From: Nocardioides sp. IC4_145
GTDB lineage: Bacteria; Actinomycetota; Actinomycetes; Propionibacteriales; Nocardioidaceae
Assembly (NCBI RefSeq): GCF_011250565.1
Contig: NZ_JAANMS010000009.1
Coordinates: 1-64,000, forward strand
Reading direction: 5' to 3'
Length of the DNA: 64,000 nucleotides
Below, one piece after another: positions 30,158 to 42,604 of the stretch. Position 1 is the first letter of the stretch. Every line of letters starts with the position of its first letter. The position numbers and the translations under genes are program-made. The notes under the pieces were generated by a model. It worked only from the letters and a program-made list of their open reading frames with translations. It was not told the origin of the DNA and ran no database searches.

Positions 30158-31762
30158 ATGCCCACGCACCACCGCGCCCTGAGCGCGCTCGCCACCACCG
30201 CACTGCTGTCCTCGGGCCTCGCGCTCGGGACCGCCGCGCCGGCCTCGGCCGCACCGGCCGAGCCGGCTTCGCTCGTCCGCGCCCAGCAGTCAGGTCCGCT
30301 CGACCCGATCCTGTCTCCGGTGCGCGACCTGCTCGAGACCCTGCTCGCCGGCCTGACCGCCGTCCCGGGGGGCGACCGGGTCGTCTCCGTGACCAAGCCG
30401 CTCCTCGACGGGCTGCTCGCCGCCGCGACCCTCGACATCGAGTGGTTCTGCGACGGCAACGCGATTCCCGGGTCGCAGGGCCAGTGGACCTTCCCGGTGC
30501 CGGAGCAGGTGAAGGAGGGCTGCGACATCACCGCCAAGGTGGTCGGCAGCATCCTGGGCCTCCTGCCGATCGAGCGGATCACCAACGCGATCCAGCTTCC
30601 CGCGATCCCCGGTCTGCCGGGCTCCGTGAAGGCCCCGGTCGCGACCAAGGCCGTCACGATCCCCACCACCGCCAAGGTCGGCACGCCGCTCGCCGCGACG
30701 GCCCCCACCTGGGACGACTCGGGCGAGGTCAAGACCGTCACCACCTACCAGTGGCTGCGGGCCGGCGCGGTCATCCCGGGCGCGACGCTCCAGACCTACA
30801 CCCCGACCGTCGAGGACCTCGGCAAGGCGCTCTCGGTGCGCGCGACCGGCACCCGCGAGAAGGCCCCTGCCACGACGGACTCGCTCAGCAACACCGTCAC
30901 CGTCGCCCAGGGCGACGCCCCGACCGCGACGGTGCAGCCGTCGATCGCCGGCACCCCGAAGGTCGGCGAGACGCTCACCGTCAACGCCCCGACCTGGTCG
31001 GGCACCGGCACCACGGCCAACACCTACCAGTGGCTGCGTGACGGCCAGCCGGTCACCGGCGCGACCGCGCCCACCTACGTCGTCACCGACGCCGACGCCG
31101 GCAAGGTGATCACCGTGAAGGCCACCGCCAAGCGCGCCGGGTACGCCGACGGCACCGCCACCAGCGCGCCGGTCACCGTGACCGCGGTGGACAAGCCGAT
31201 GACCCCGACGGTCGCGCCGTCGATCTCCGGCTTCACGGAGGTCGGTCGCACGCTGACCGCGAGCCCCGGCTCGTGGAGCGCGCCGGACGCCGAGTTCACC
31301 TACGCGTGGCGCCGCGACGGCATCACGATCCCGGGTGAGACCCGGCCGACGTACGTCGTCCAGCTCGCCGACATCGGCAAGCGCCTGACCGTCGACGTGA
31401 CCGCCACCGCGACCGGCTTCACCGAGACCGTCGCGAGCGCGACCACCGCCGGCACCGTCAACCGCCTCACCTCGGTGACCGCCGCGAAGCTCGCCAAGAA
31501 GAAGGTCAGCAAGGGCGCCAAGGCCAAGCTCGTCGTGACGCTCCGCGCCGCCGGCGTCGCGCGGACCGGCCAGGTCCGGATCTACGACGGCAAGCGCGTG
31601 GTCAAGACCCTGTCGGTCGCCGGCAAGCGCACCGTCACGCTGCCGAAGATGGGCGTGGGCAAGCACCGGATCAAGGTCACCTACGTCGGCTCGAGGACCA
31701 CGGCTCCGTCGACCTCGAAGGTCGTCGTGCTCAAGGTCGTCAAGAAGAACAAGAAGAAGTAG
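30158..31762 (+). CDS. Secreted protein with repeated Ig-like modules
   Basis: The 534-residue protein has a signal peptide (to about 32, ending PASA), an N-terminal domain with a cysteine pair (IEWFCDGNAIPG and VKEGCDITAKVVGSILGLLP), and three modules of about 90 residues. Each module has the pattern KVG-xx-L then TYQWLRxGxxIPGAT, then a Tyr and a late AD-x-GK. A final Lys-rich Ig-like module of the Big_3_5 type carries GQVRIYDGKRVVKTLSVAGK. It probably acts at the cell surface by adhesion or cell-wall binding (inference). GGGGAGGAAA lies before the ATG. The next gene is a shorter paralogue. Confidence 0.8.
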   Translation: MPTHHRALSALATTALLSSGLALGTAAPASAAPAEPASLVRAQQSGPLDPILSPVRDLLETLLAGLTAVPGGDRVVSVTKPLLDGLLAAATLDIEWFCDGNAIPGSQGQWTFPVPEQVKEGCDITAKVVGSILGLLPIERITNAIQLPAIPGLPGSVKAPVATKAVTIPTTAKVGTPLAATAPTWDDSGEVKTVTTYQWLRAGAVIPGATLQTYTPTVEDLGKALSVRATGTREKAPATTDSLSNTVTVAQGDAPTATVQPSIAGTPKVGETLTVNAPTWSGTGTTANTYQWLRDGQPVTGATAPTYVVTDADAGKVITVKATAKRAGYADGTATSAPVTVTAVDKPMTPTVAPSISGFTEVGRTLTASPGSWSAPDAEFTYAWRRDGITIPGETRPTYVVQLADIGKRLTVDVTATATGFTETVASATTAGTVNRLTSVTAAKLAKKKVSKGAKAKLVVTLRAAGVARTGQVRIYDGKRVVKTLSVAGKRTVTLPKMGVGKHRIKVTYVGSRTTAPSTSKVVVLKVVKKNKKK

Positions 31763-31787
31763 CGGTCGGGCCCGTCCGGTCCAGACC

Positions 31788-31822
31788 ACCGGGGGCATGC
31801 GGGCGAACCGTGTGCCCCCGGT
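31788..31822. terminator. Hairpin between the two Ig-like genes
   Basis: Arms ACCGGGGGCA (31788-31797) and TGCCCCCGGT (31813-31822) pair perfectly around a 15-nt loop. It starts 26 bp after the stop of the first secreted-protein gene and 77 bp before the second gene. It could terminate the first transcript or form part of the second leader. Confidence 0.5.
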
Positions 31823-31898
31823 CACGCTCCGCCGTACGGTCGCGAGCGGAGGAAGCACATCTCCGGCGCCTGGGAGGGCGCCGACATGGGAGGGAAAC

Positions 31899-33224
31899 AT
31901 GCAGTCGTACAAGCGCGCCCTGGGCGCCGTCGCCACCGCTTCGCTGATCAGCACCGGGCTGGTGGCGGGCTCCGCCGTCACCCCGGTGCATGCCGCCCCG
32001 GCACAGCCGTCTGTCGCCGAAGCGGCCATCCCCGGCATTCCGGGCATCCCTGACCTGCCGCTGCCCGGGCTGCCCGGCCTCGACCTGCTGCAGCTGCTGA
32101 CCAGCCCGCCGAAGCTCGAGGGCGTCCCCGGCATCGGCAGCCCCCTCACGCTGCTGGCGCCGGTCTTCGACCTGCTGCCCATCGACCTGCAGAAGCTGCT
32201 GTCGCTCGACGTCTCGTGGCTCTGCGACGGCTCCCTCATCACGCTGCCCGCCGGCGCCGACCCGTGGAAGTTCGTGCCCACGCAGGCGCAGGAGGGCTGC
32301 CAGATCGCCGCGAAGGTGACCACCACGCTCCTCGGCTTCCTGCCGCTGGAGATGATCACCTCGGCCATCCAGCTGCCGGGCGCCGAGCCCACCGCGCCGA
32401 AGGTCGTCACCGCCGCGAAGGTCACCGGCACCCCGAAGGTCGGCGAGGTCCTCACCGGCGCCGCGCAGTTCGAGGACGGCGTCACCACCACCTACCAGTG
32501 GCTGCGCTCCGGCGTCGCGATCCCGGGCGCCACGAGCGCGTCGTACACCGTCGCTCCCGAGGACGGCCTCAAGGCGCTGACGTTCAGGGCGACCGGCGCC
32601 AAGGGCGACCTGACCACCGTCTCGACCGCCGAGGTCACCCCCGCGCTCGGTGCGGCGCCGACGTCGATCAGCGGGCCCGTCCTCAGCGGCAACCCGGTCA
32701 TCGGCCGCACCCTGTCGGTCACCCCCGGCACGTGGAGCGGCTCCGGCACCCCGATGCAGTTCTCCTACCAGTGGATGCGCGGCCAGGAGCCGATCTTCGG
32801 CGCCACCCAGTCGTCGTACCTCCTCAAGGGCGCCGACGCCGGCCAGGAGGTGTGGGCGGTCGTCGCCGGCACCCGCACCGGCTACGAGCCCGGCCGGGCC
32901 CGCACCGACGCCGTGCGCGTCGCCAAGGCCGCCAGCACGGTCAAGCTCGCCCTGCCCAAGAAGAAGATCGAGAAGGGCGCCAAGGGCGCCCTGAAGATCC
33001 GCCTCGGCGCCGAGGGCCTCAAGCCGGCGGGCCAGGTCACCATCCTGCGCGCGGGCAAGGCGCTCAAGAAGTACGTCGTCCGCCCCTCCGACAACGGCGT
33101 CCGCACGGTGATGCTGCCCAAGCTGAAGCCGGGCAAGCACAAGCTGCGCGCGGTGTACGCCGGCAGCGCGACCGCGGGGAAGTCGCGGTCGGCTCAGGTC
33201 GTCCTGACGGTGCTGAAGAAGTAG
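31899..33224 (+). CDS. Secreted Ig-like protein, shorter paralogue of the preceding gene
   Basis: The 441-residue protein has a signal peptide (about 1-33, ending PVHA). The N-terminal domain has the same cysteine spacing as its neighbour (VSWLCDGSLI and AQEGCQIAAKVTTTLLGFLP, then LEMITSAIQLPG). Two TYQWLR/SYQWMR modules and a C-terminal Big_3_5-like Lys-rich module (KLALPKKKIEKGAKGALKIR) follow. It is one module shorter than the first protein. Shared N-domain and order show tandem duplication. GGGAGGGAAAC precedes the ATG at 31899. Confidence 0.8.
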   Translation: MQSYKRALGAVATASLISTGLVAGSAVTPVHAAPAQPSVAEAAIPGIPGIPDLPLPGLPGLDLLQLLTSPPKLEGVPGIGSPLTLLAPVFDLLPIDLQKLLSLDVSWLCDGSLITLPAGADPWKFVPTQAQEGCQIAAKVTTTLLGFLPLEMITSAIQLPGAEPTAPKVVTAAKVTGTPKVGEVLTGAAQFEDGVTTTYQWLRSGVAIPGATSASYTVAPEDGLKALTFRATGAKGDLTTVSTAEVTPALGAAPTSISGPVLSGNPVIGRTLSVTPGTWSGSGTPMQFSYQWMRGQEPIFGATQSSYLLKGADAGQEVWAVVAGTRTGYEPGRARTDAVRVAKAASTVKLALPKKKIEKGAKGALKIRLGAEGLKPAGQVTILRAGKALKKYVVRPSDNGVRTVMLPKLKPGKHKLRAVYAGSATAGKSRSAQVVLTVLKK

Positions 33225-33241
33225 CTCGCCGCACAACCAGG

Positions 33242-33278
33242 GAGAGCCCCCCGACGCGCGCGGCGTCGGGGGGCTCTC
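33242..33278. terminator. Perfect 16-bp bidirectional terminator hairpin
   Basis: Arms GAGAGCCCCCCGACGC and GCGTCGGGGGGCTCTC pair without mismatch around a 5-nt loop. It lies between the stop codons of the second Ig-like gene (plus) and hppA (minus), so it can serve both. Confidence 0.85.
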
Positions 33279-33305
33279 TCGTCGTGCGGGTGGTGCGGAC
33301 CGGCC

Positions 33306-35768
<2,463 letters not shown>

Positions 35769-35972
35769 GCGCTACCTCCTGAGCTCGACAAGCGGAGGTC
35801 ACGCCGGCGGTGACGTCGACGTGACCTGGATCACGTGCGGCCGGAGTCTACGCACGCAGAGGCATGCCGTGTCTCCACCTGGGGCCCGGGCGGCGCGCCG
35901 TCCGCGGGCGGGGCGTGGTGTCGAGAGGTGGCGGAGTCGCGCCGGGGCGGACCTCGGAGGGCCCGCGGAGGA

Positions 35973-36311
35973 TCAGCTGCCGGCGAGCGCGGCGTCGGCG
36001 GAGTCGTGGATCACGAACACCTTCGCCAGGCCGGTGATCCGGAAGATCTTGAGCAGGCGGTCCTGGGTGCAGACCAGCTGCAGGGACCCGTCGTGCGCGC
36101 GGACCTTCTTCAGGCCGCCGACCAGCACGCCGAGACCGGTTGAGTCGAGGAACTCGACGGCCTCCATGTCGATGACCAGGTCGTAGACGCCTGCGGCGAC
36201 GAGCTCGGTGATCTTGTCGCGCAGCTTGGGAGCCGTGTAGACGTCGATCTCGCCACCGACGGCAACGATGGTCGTCCCATCGACGTCGCGCGTCGCAAGA
36301 GTCAGGTCCAC
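35973..36311 (-). CDS. bldG: STAS-domain anti-sigma factor antagonist, BldG-like
   Basis: The 112-residue single STAS domain contains [20 protein letters not shown] sequence ([20 protein letters not shown]) and the phosphorylatable Ser in [20 protein letters not shown]. Sequence is very close to Streptomyces BldG. When dephosphorylated, such proteins bind anti-sigma kinases and free a sigma factor. GTG at 36311 is chosen because GGGAG lies about 6 nt before it and [12 protein letters not shown] matches relatives. An upstream frame from 36374 is less likely. No anti-sigma kinase gene is adjacent. Confidence 0.88.
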   Translation of the reverse strand: MDLTLATRDVDGTTIVAVGGEIDVYTAPKLRDKITELVAAGVYDLVIDMEAVEFLDSTGLGVLVGGLKKVRAHDGSLQLVCTQDRLLKIFRITGLAKVFVIHDSADAALAGS

Positions 36312-36463
36312 GTGTTCTCCCTGAAGACTGTCGGTCGGTGGCGAATGTACGCGGTCGGCATCCCACCCCGACACTCGGCCCGCCCTATGAAACCACGCCG
36401 ACCGAGGCGGTGCACAAAGACAGTAAAGAAGGCACTGTCCCCGGCCCCTGCGACACTGGCGCG

Positions 36464-38791
36464 GTGACCTCGACCGCCCATCGACCCCGTCTCCCCGTGG
36501 CGGACCTGGTCGACCGGCTCTCCTCCGTCCCCGGCCGCGAGGGCCGGCTCACGCACCTGGAGACGCTGCCCGCCCGGCCAGCGGTGACGGCGACCTGGCC
36601 GGAGTGGGCCGACCCCTCCGTGGTGGCGGCCTTCCGGGCCCGCGGGGTGGACCAGCCGTGGCAGCACCAGGCCGTGGCCGCCGACGCCGCGCACGCCGGC
36701 CAGCACGTGGTGCTCGCCACCGGGACCGCGTCGGGCAAGTCGCTCGCCTACCAGCTCCCGGCGCTGTCCTGCGCGCTCGCCGGGCGCGGCCGTCGTGGGC
36801 AGCGCGGCGCGACCGTGCTCTACCTCGCGCCGACCAAGGCGCTCGCGCAGGACCAGCTCGCCGGCATCAGCGGTCTCGGCCTCGACGTCCGCGTCACCAC
36901 CCACGACGGCGACAGCGGCCGCGACCAGCGCGACTGGGCCCGCGACCACGCGGAGTACGTCCTGACCAACCCCGACATGCTCCACCGCTCGCTGCTCCCG
37001 GGGCACCAGCGGTGGGCGCAGTTCCTCGGCTCGCTGCAGTACGTCGTGGTCGACGAGTGCCACCACTACCGCGGCGTCTTCGGCGCGCACGTCTCGCACG
37101 TGCTGCGCCGGCTGCGGCGGGTGTGCGCGTCGTACGGCGCGTCCCCGACGTTCGTGCTCGCCTCGGCCACCGTCGCCGACCCCGAGGTCGCCGCCGGCCG
37201 GCTGACCGGGCTGGACGTGCTGGCGGTCACCGGGGACGGCTCCCCGCGGGGCGAGGTGTCGCTGGCGATGTGGGAGCCGCCGTTCACCTCCTACACCGGC
37301 GAGAACGGCGCGCCCGTCCGCCGCGCGGCCTCCTCGGAGACCGCCGACCTGCTCGCGGACCTCGTCGTCGAGGACGTGCGGACGCTCGCCTTCATCCGCT
37401 CCCGGCGGGGCGCCGAGCAGGTGGCGATGACGGCCGCAGAGCTGCTGGCCGACGTCGACCCCTCGCTGCCGGGACGGGTCGCGTCGTACCGCGGCGGCTA
37501 CCTGCCGGAGGAGCGTCGCGACCTCGAGCAGGCGCTGCGCCGCGGCGACATCACCGGGATGGCGGCGACGAACGCCCTCGAGCTCGGCATCGACGTCAGC
37601 GGGCTCGACGCGGTGCTGATGGCCGGCTTCCCCGGCACCCGCGCGGCGCTGTGGCAGCAGGTGGGCCGGGCCGGCCGCGGGGCGCAGGACGCCCTCGGCG
37701 TGCTCGTCGCCCGCGACGACCCGCTGGACACCTACCTCGTCCACCACCCGGAGACGCTGCTCGGCCGCCCCGTCGAGGCGACCGTCTTCGACCCCGGCAA
37801 CCCCTACGTCCTCGGACCGCACCTGTGCGCCGCGGCGCAGGAGATCCCACTGACCGCCGACGAGCTCGAGCTGTTCGGACCGACCGCCCCGGCGGTGGTC
37901 GACCAGCTGGCCGCGGCCGGCCTGCTCCGCAAGCGCCCGCGCGGCTGGTTCTGGACCGACCGGCGCCGCGCCGCGGACCTGGCCGACATCCGCTCGGCCG
38001 GCGGTCGCCCCGTGCAGCTCGTCGAGGGCGGGACCGGCCGGGTCGTCGGCACCGTCGACGCCTCGAGCGCGCACGGCACCGCCCACGCCGGCGCCGTCTA
38101 CGTGCACCGCGGGGAGACCTACCTCGTCGCCGACCTCGACCTCGTCGAGCACGTCGCGGTGGTCGACCGCGCCGAGGTCGACTACTCCACCTCGGCCCGC
38201 GAGGTCACCGACATCACGATCGTCGCCGAGCGCGAGTCCCGGCGCTGGGGTGACTGCCGGCTGTCCTTCGGCGACGTCGACGTGTCCCACCAGGTCGTCT
38301 CCTTCCTCAAGCGGCGCCAGCCCAGCGGCGAGGTCGTCAGCGAGGAACCGCTCGACCTCCCGGCCCGCTCGCTGCGCACCACCGCGGTCTGGTGGACCGT
38401 GCCGGACCACGCGCTGCAGGAGGCCGGGCTCGACAAGCGGGACCTGCCCGGCGCCGCCCACGCCGCGGAGCACTGCTCCATCGGGCTGCTGCCGCTGTTC
38501 GCCACCTGCGACCGGTGGGACATCGGTGGCGTCTCCACCGCGCTGCACGCCGACACCGGCATGCTCACCGTCTTCGTCCACGACGGGCACCCGGGCGGCG
38601 CCGGGTTCGCCGAGCGCGGGTACGCCGCCGCGCGGGAGTGGCTGACCGCCACCCGCGACGCCATCCGCTCCTGCGCCTGCGTCGAGGGCTGCCCCTCCTG
38701 CATCCAGTCGCCCAAGTGCGGCAACCAGAACAACCCGCTCGACAAGCACGGCGCCGCCGCCCTGCTCGACGTCCTGCTCGGCGACGGCTGA
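36464..38791 (+). CDS. DEAD/DEAH-box helicase, MrfA/Hrq1 type
   Basis: The 775-residue superfamily 2 helicase has a Q-like motif [11 protein letters not shown], Walker [16 protein letters not shown], the box [22 protein letters not shown], and helicase C motifs ([28 protein letters not shown]). A C-terminal DUF1998-like zinc site has four cysteines in [18 protein letters not shown]. MrfA in Bacillus repairs mitomycin damage. That role here is by homology. The GTG at 36464 diverges from bldG. Its position beside bldG is conserved in actinobacteria (from memory). Confidence 0.9.
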   Translation: MTSTAHRPRLPVADLVDRLSSVPGREGRLTHLETLPARPAVTATWPEWADPSVVAAFRARGVDQPWQHQAVAADAAHAGQHVVLATGTASGKSLAYQLPALSCALAGRGRRGQRGATVLYLAPTKALAQDQLAGISGLGLDVRVTTHDGDSGRDQRDWARDHAEYVLTNPDMLHRSLLPGHQRWAQFLGSLQYVVVDECHHYRGVFGAHVSHVLRRLRRVCASYGASPTFVLASATVADPEVAAGRLTGLDVLAVTGDGSPRGEVSLAMWEPPFTSYTGENGAPVRRAASSETADLLADLVVEDVRTLAFIRSRRGAEQVAMTAAELLADVDPSLPGRVASYRGGYLPEERRDLEQALRRGDITGMAATNALELGIDVSGLDAVLMAGFPGTRAALWQQVGRAGRGAQDALGVLVARDDPLDTYLVHHPETLLGRPVEATVFDPGNPYVLGPHLCAAAQEIPLTADELELFGPTAPAVVDQLAAAGLLRKRPRGWFWTDRRRAADLADIRSAGGRPVQLVEGGTGRVVGTVDASSAHGTAHAGAVYVHRGETYLVADLDLVEHVAVVDRAEVDYSTSAREVTDITIVAERESRRWGDCRLSFGDVDVSHQVVSFLKRRQPSGEVVSEEPLDLPARSLRTTAVWWTVPDHALQEAGLDKRDLPGAAHAAEHCSIGLLPLFATCDRWDIGGVSTALHADTGMLTVFVHDGHPGGAGFAERGYAAAREWLTATRDAIRSCACVEGCPSCIQSPKCGNQNNPLDKHGAAALLDVLLGDG

Positions 38792-38814
38792 GTCCCGCGG
38801 CCGGGCCCGGTTGC

Positions 38815-39177
38815 TCATCCGGGACCGCCGCGGGCCTCGGCGGTGAGGTCGGCGACCTGCCCGAGCCAGCGGGGGCCGGGCACCTCGGTGCGGACGCGGA
38901 CGTCGCGGCCCGCGAGCGTGCAGCCGAGCAGCGTGGCGCCGTTGCGCTCGGCGACGGAGGCCGCAGCGGCGCACGGGTCGCCCCGTCCCGCGCCGCCGAC
39001 GGAGGCAGCACCCGCCAGTGCAGCCAGGTCGGCCGCGGACTGGGCGGCCCGATGGGCCCGGACCATCGCCGCCACCACCCCGAGCGCCGACCCGACCAGC
39101 AGGAGCAGCGCCAGGCAGCCGACCGCGAACAGCGTCACCGAGCCGGCCTCGCTCTCCTCCGCGCGACCGCGGGTCAC
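38815..39177 (-). CDS. TadG-like minor pilus/secretion protein
   Basis: The 120-residue protein has an N-terminal helix GSVTLFAVGCLALLLLVGSA followed by VVAAMVRAHRAAQSAADLAA. This is the pattern of actinobacterial Rv3654c-like helicase/secretion-neighbourhood proteins, a TadG-type pseudopilin. Two cysteines occur later (DPCAAA, LLGCTL). The GTG at 39177 overlaps the tadE-like stop by 4 bp. It is the last gene of the Tad operon and converges on the helicase gene with only 23 bp between stops. Confidence 0.75.
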   Translation of the reverse strand: MTRGRAEESEAGSVTLFAVGCLALLLLVGSALGVVAAMVRAHRAAQSAADLAALAGAASVGGAGRGDPCAAAASVAERNGATLLGCTLAGRDVRVRTEVPGPRWLGQVADLTAEARGGPG

Positions 39178-39551
39178 GGCCCGGCCTCCTCGTCCAGGGC
39201 GTAGGCGGTCGCGTGCACCCGGACGCCCGGAAGGACGTCGAAGAGCCCGCCAGGGCCGTCGACCCGACCGCTGGCCTCGACGACCACCTCGCCGCCGGAC
39301 CGGCTGAGCGCGACCGTGCTGCCCGGCGGCGCCACCCGCTCGCCTCGGGCGACGGCGGAGCCGTCGTCGTCGCCGCGGGCCGCCGCTCGCGCGGTCTCCC
39401 GGGCGGCGTCGACGACCCGGACCTGGGCCGCACCGACCGCGAGCAACCAGACGAGCCCGGCGGTCACGGCGACGAGGGCCGGCAGCACGAGGGCGAGCTC
39501 CGCGGTGGCCGCTCCGCGCTCGTCCCGCCCGCGGCCGGTGCGGCGACTCAC
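39174..39551 (-). CDS. TadE-like pseudopilin
   Basis: The 125-residue protein has the TadE signature DERGAATAELALVLPALVAV, a prepilin-like segment with Glu within the hydrophobic helix, followed by VVDAARETARAAARGDD. It should be processed or inserted as a minor pilin. The GTG start at 39551 overlaps the stop of the pilin gene (GTGA), and the downstream gene overlaps likewise. It matches the Rv3655c position in mycobacterial Tad clusters. Confidence 0.82.
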   Translation of the reverse strand: MSRRTGRGRDERGAATAELALVLPALVAVTAGLVWLLAVGAAQVRVVDAARETARAAARGDDDGSAVARGERVAPPGSTVALSRSGGEVVVEASGRVDGPGGLFDVLPGVRVHATAYALDEEAGP

Positions 39552-39754
39552 CCGATGCCCAGCAGGCCGAGGACGTGGTCGAACAGGGTGGTGAGCAGCT
39601 CGTTGCCGAAGCCGCCGCTGAGCATCTTGTAGAGCAGGCCGGCCAGGCCGGCCCCCGCGGCCGTGCCGACGGCGTACTCCGCGGTGGTGATGCCGTCCTC
39701 GCGGCTGCGGCTGCGGTCGCGGACTCTGCGGGCGGGGAGGGGTGTGCGGGTCAT
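39548..39754 (-). CDS. Small Flp-type pilin (DUF4244)
   Basis: The 68-residue protein has a basic leader (1-20), the processing-like segment REDGITTAEYAVGTAAGAG and one membrane helix followed by GGFGNELLTTLFDHVLGL. DUF4244 proteins sit in actinobacterial Tad operons and are probable major pilins. AAGGAG lies 7 nt before the ATG at 39754. A 149-bp gap separates it from tadC, so it may also have its own promoter or an mRNA processing site for higher expression. Confidence 0.85.
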   Translation of the reverse strand: MTRTPLPARRVRDRSRSREDGITTAEYAVGTAAGAGLAGLLYKMLSGGFGNELLTTLFDHVLGLLGIG

Positions 39755-39903
39755 GCGTCGCTCCTTCGGTCGAGGGCCACGGACGTGGCCGGACGAGGAC
39801 GAGCGTCGCCGTCCGGGGACGGGTCGCGCGGGGAGCCCGGCGGCCGCTGTGGAGGGCTGTGCGGTCCGCGCTGTTGTGGACGCAGGGCGGCTCGTCAGGC
39901 GGG

Positions 39904-40629
39904 TCATCGGGCCAGCTCCCCGAGCAGGCCCGCGACCAGCGGCACGATCCCGACCAGCAGGAACGCCGGCAGCAGGCACAGGCCCAGCGGCACCGCCGCG
40001 CGCACCCCGACGGTGCGCGCGCGGTCCTCCACCTCGGCGCGGGACCGGGCGGCCAGCTCCTCGGCGAGCCGCTCGACCGTGGCGACGACCGGCGCACCGG
40101 TCGCGTGCGCCCGCGCGAGGGCGCGCCCCAGCGGCGCGAGCTCGGGGTCCTCACCGAGTCCGGACCACACCGTGGCAGGGTCGACGCCGAGCGCGAGCCG
40201 GGCCGAGGTGGTGGCGAGCCGGTCCGCGGCCGGTCCCGGCAGGGCCCGGCACACCAGCGCGACGGCCTCCCCCGGCGCCGAGCCGGACCGGAGGGCGGTC
40301 GCGAGCAACGTGACGACGTGGGGCAGCTCCCGGCGGACGGCCTCACGCCGGCGGCGTACCTCCGGTGGCTCGGCGCGGGTCAGCACCACCCAGGCGCCGA
40401 TCGTGGCTGCGACGCCGGCGACGGGCGCGGCCACCCCACCCACGAAGAGGTACGCCGCCACACCGCTCAGCAGCGCGAGGGCCGGCCGTTGGCGGCGCAG
40501 CCAGCCCCCCTCGTCGGCCGTGGCGGCGACCGGCGGGCCGGCCGCGGGCAGCCGTTCGCGGGCCGGCGGGAGGAGCGCTGCGGCGATCGCCGCGGCGAGG
40601 ACCGCGAGGGCGGCGACGGGGCCGGTCAC
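39904..40629 (-). CDS. tadC: TadC-like type II secretion F-domain membrane protein
   Basis: The 241-residue protein has N-terminal helices, a cytoplasmic T2SSF domain (about 75-200) with [20 protein letters not shown] and [20 protein letters not shown], and C-terminal helices ([20 protein letters not shown]). It forms the inner-membrane platform of the pilus with TadB. The GTG at 40629 overlaps the tadB stop (GTGA). Confidence 0.85.
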   Translation of the reverse strand: MTGPVAALAVLAAAIAAALLPPARERLPAAGPPVAATADEGGWLRRQRPALALLSGVAAYLFVGGVAAPVAGVAATIGAWVVLTRAEPPEVRRRREAVRRELPHVVTLLATALRSGSAPGEAVALVCRALPGPAADRLATTSARLALGVDPATVWSGLGEDPELAPLGRALARAHATGAPVVATVERLAEELAARSRAEVEDRARTVGVRAAVPLGLCLLPAFLLVGIVPLVAGLLGELAR

Positions 40630-41423
40630 GTCGCGCCGTCCACGTCGCGGGCGATCGCCTCGATCCAGGCCAGGCCGGCCCAACCGAGAGCGAGCCCGGC
40701 GGCGAGGCACGCGAGCCCGACCGGGTGACCGAGCAGGAAGCCCCACGGGTCGCCTCCGGCCCCCGAACCCATCAGCAGCGCTAGCACCGGCAGGCAGGCG
40801 ACCAGCCGAGCGGTCGCGCGTGCCGAGGCCAGCTCGCCGCGCACGATCCGCCGGGTCGCGTGCGCGGCCCGCAGGTCGGCAGCGACCCGGTCGACCGCGT
40901 CGGCGAGACCCTGGCCCGTGCGCGCCGCGACCTGCCACGCCGCGGCGACCAGGCGCAGGTCGCGCGCCCCCGGCCGGTCGGAGACCGCGCGGAGGGCGGC
41001 CGGCACGTCCGCGCCCATCCGGTGCGCGGCCGCCGCGGGACGCAGCGGTGGCCAGCCCTCGGCCGCCCGGTCGAGGGCGGCGGCCGGCGGCTGGCCGGAG
41101 GCGAGCTCGGAGGCGAGCTGCTCGCAGGTCTCCAGCACGTGGTCGCCGGTCGCCAGCGCCTCCGAGCGGCGGCGGCGCGTGGCGAGCAGGGTCCGTGCCC
41201 CGAGCCCGGCGCCCAGCACGATCAGCACCAGCACGGTCGTGGTGGCGCCCGCGCCCAGCACCAGGAGAACCCCGGCGAGCGGCGCGGCGACCCCCAGCGG
41301 GACCAACCTGCCCGGACGGACGGCCGGCACGACCAAGCGCGGGCGCGCCGGGACGAGCAGCAGCACCGCCAGCCCGGCTGCAGTCGCAGCGAGCAGGACC
41401 GCGGCCCCGCCGGACCCGGTCAC
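40626..41423 (-). CDS. tadB: TadB-like type II secretion F-domain membrane protein
   Basis: The 265-residue protein has two N-terminal helices, a T2SSF domain (about 95-225: [40 protein letters not shown]) and a C-terminal helix pair. It pairs with the TadC-like protein as inner-membrane platform. The GTG at 41423 overlaps tadA by 4 bp, and its own stop overlaps tadC. Confidence 0.85.
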   Translation of the reverse strand: MTGSGGAAVLLAATAAGLAVLLLVPARPRLVVPAVRPGRLVPLGVAAPLAGVLLVLGAGATTTVLVLIVLGAGLGARTLLATRRRRSEALATGDHVLETCEQLASELASGQPPAAALDRAAEGWPPLRPAAAAHRMGADVPAALRAVSDRPGARDLRLVAAAWQVAARTGQGLADAVDRVAADLRAAHATRRIVRGELASARATARLVACLPVLALLMGSGAGGDPWGFLLGHPVGLACLAAGLALGWAGLAWIEAIARDVDGAT

Positions 41424-42604
41424 CTCCCGCTCCGGCGGTCGAGGAGCTCCTCGAGCCGCCCGGCGCCCGGTCCGGCGCGGACCGAGCCGTCGGGCCCGAC
41501 CTCGACCGCGGGCACGAGCGCCACCCTGCCGTCGTCCGACCGCGTCGTCACCGCCACCTGCGCCAGTCGTCGCTGCCCGCCACGCGGCCGCGCCAGGTGC
41601 AGCACGACGTCCAGCGCGGAGGCGAGCTGGCTGTGGGCGGCTGCCCGGTCGAGACCGCCGGCCAGCGCGAGCGCCTCGACGCGGGCGGGGACGTCGACCG
41701 CGGAGTTCGCGTGGAGGGTGCCGCAGCCCCCGTCGTGGCCGGTGTTGAGCGCCGCGAGCAGGTCGACGACCTCGCCGCCGCGGACCTCGCCGACCACGAT
41801 CCGGTCGGGCCGCATCCGCAGCGCCTGCCGCACCAACGTCCGCAGGTCGACCGCGCCGGCGCCCTCCACGTTCGCCGGGCGGGCCTCGAGGCCGACCACG
41901 TGCGGATGGTCGGGACGCAGCTCGGAGGAGTCCTCCACGACCACCAGCCGCTCGCCGGCGTCCACGAGCGCCAGGAGCGCCGCGAGCAGCGTGGTCTTGC
42001 CGGTGCCGGTGCCGCCGGTGACGAGGAACGCGAGCCGCGCGTCGACGACGGCCCGGACCAGCCGGGCCGTCTCGCCGGTGAGCATCCCCGCCGCGACCAG
42101 CTCCGCCACGGTGAACGTCCGGGCGCGGGGCACGCGCAACGAGATGGTCGTCCCCGGCCGGGCCACGGGCGCGAGCACGGCGTGCAGCCGGGAGCCGTCG
42201 GCGAGCCGGAGGTCCACGTGCGGCACGGCGTCGTCGAGCCGGCGCCCGCCGAGGGCGGCCAGCCGTTGCGCGAGCCGGCGCACGGCCGCGTCGTCGGGGA
42301 ACCGCACGTCGGTGCGCCGGAGGCCGTCGCCGCGGTCGACGTACACCGCGTCCGGGCCGTTGACGAGCACGTCGGTCACGTCGGGCAGGCGCAGCAGGGG
42401 CTCCAGCGGGCCGGCGCCCAGGACGTCGCGGCGGAGCAGGTCGTGGACGGCCAGGACCGTGGCGTCGCCGACCGGTCGACCCGCAGCGCGCAGCGCCTCG
42501 GCGACGCGGTGGGGGGTGAGGTCGCCCGGCGTGCGCGCCAGCCGTTCGCGCACGGCGTCCACGAGGTCGGGTCCGACCTCCGGGGCGCCGACCGGCGGGC
42601 TCAC
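41420..42604 (-). CDS. tadA: TadA-type secretion ATPase
   Basis: The 394-residue CpaF/TadA ATPase has an N-terminal domain with [20 protein letters not shown]. Walker A is [15 protein letters not shown], the Asp box is [11 protein letters not shown], Walker B is [20 protein letters not shown] and the His box is [19 protein letters not shown]. It powers assembly of Tad/Flp pili. The GTG at 42604 overlaps the ssd stop (GTGA). Confidence 0.93.
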   Translation of the reverse strand: MSPPVGAPEVGPDLVDAVRERLARTPGDLTPHRVAEALRAAGRPVGDATVLAVHDLLRRDVLGAGPLEPLLRLPDVTDVLVNGPDAVYVDRGDGLRRTDVRFPDDAAVRRLAQRLAALGGRRLDDAVPHVDLRLADGSRLHAVLAPVARPGTTISLRVPRARTFTVAELVAAGMLTGETARLVRAVVDARLAFLVTGGTGTGKTTLLAALLALVDAGERLVVVEDSSELRPDHPHVVGLEARPANVEGAGAVDLRTLVRQALRMRPDRIVVGEVRGGEVVDLLAALNTGHDGGCGTLHANSAVDVPARVEALALAGGLDRAAAHSQLASALDVVLHLARPRGGQRRLAQVAVTTRSDDGRVALVPAVEVGPDGSVRAGPGAGRLEELLDRRSGR

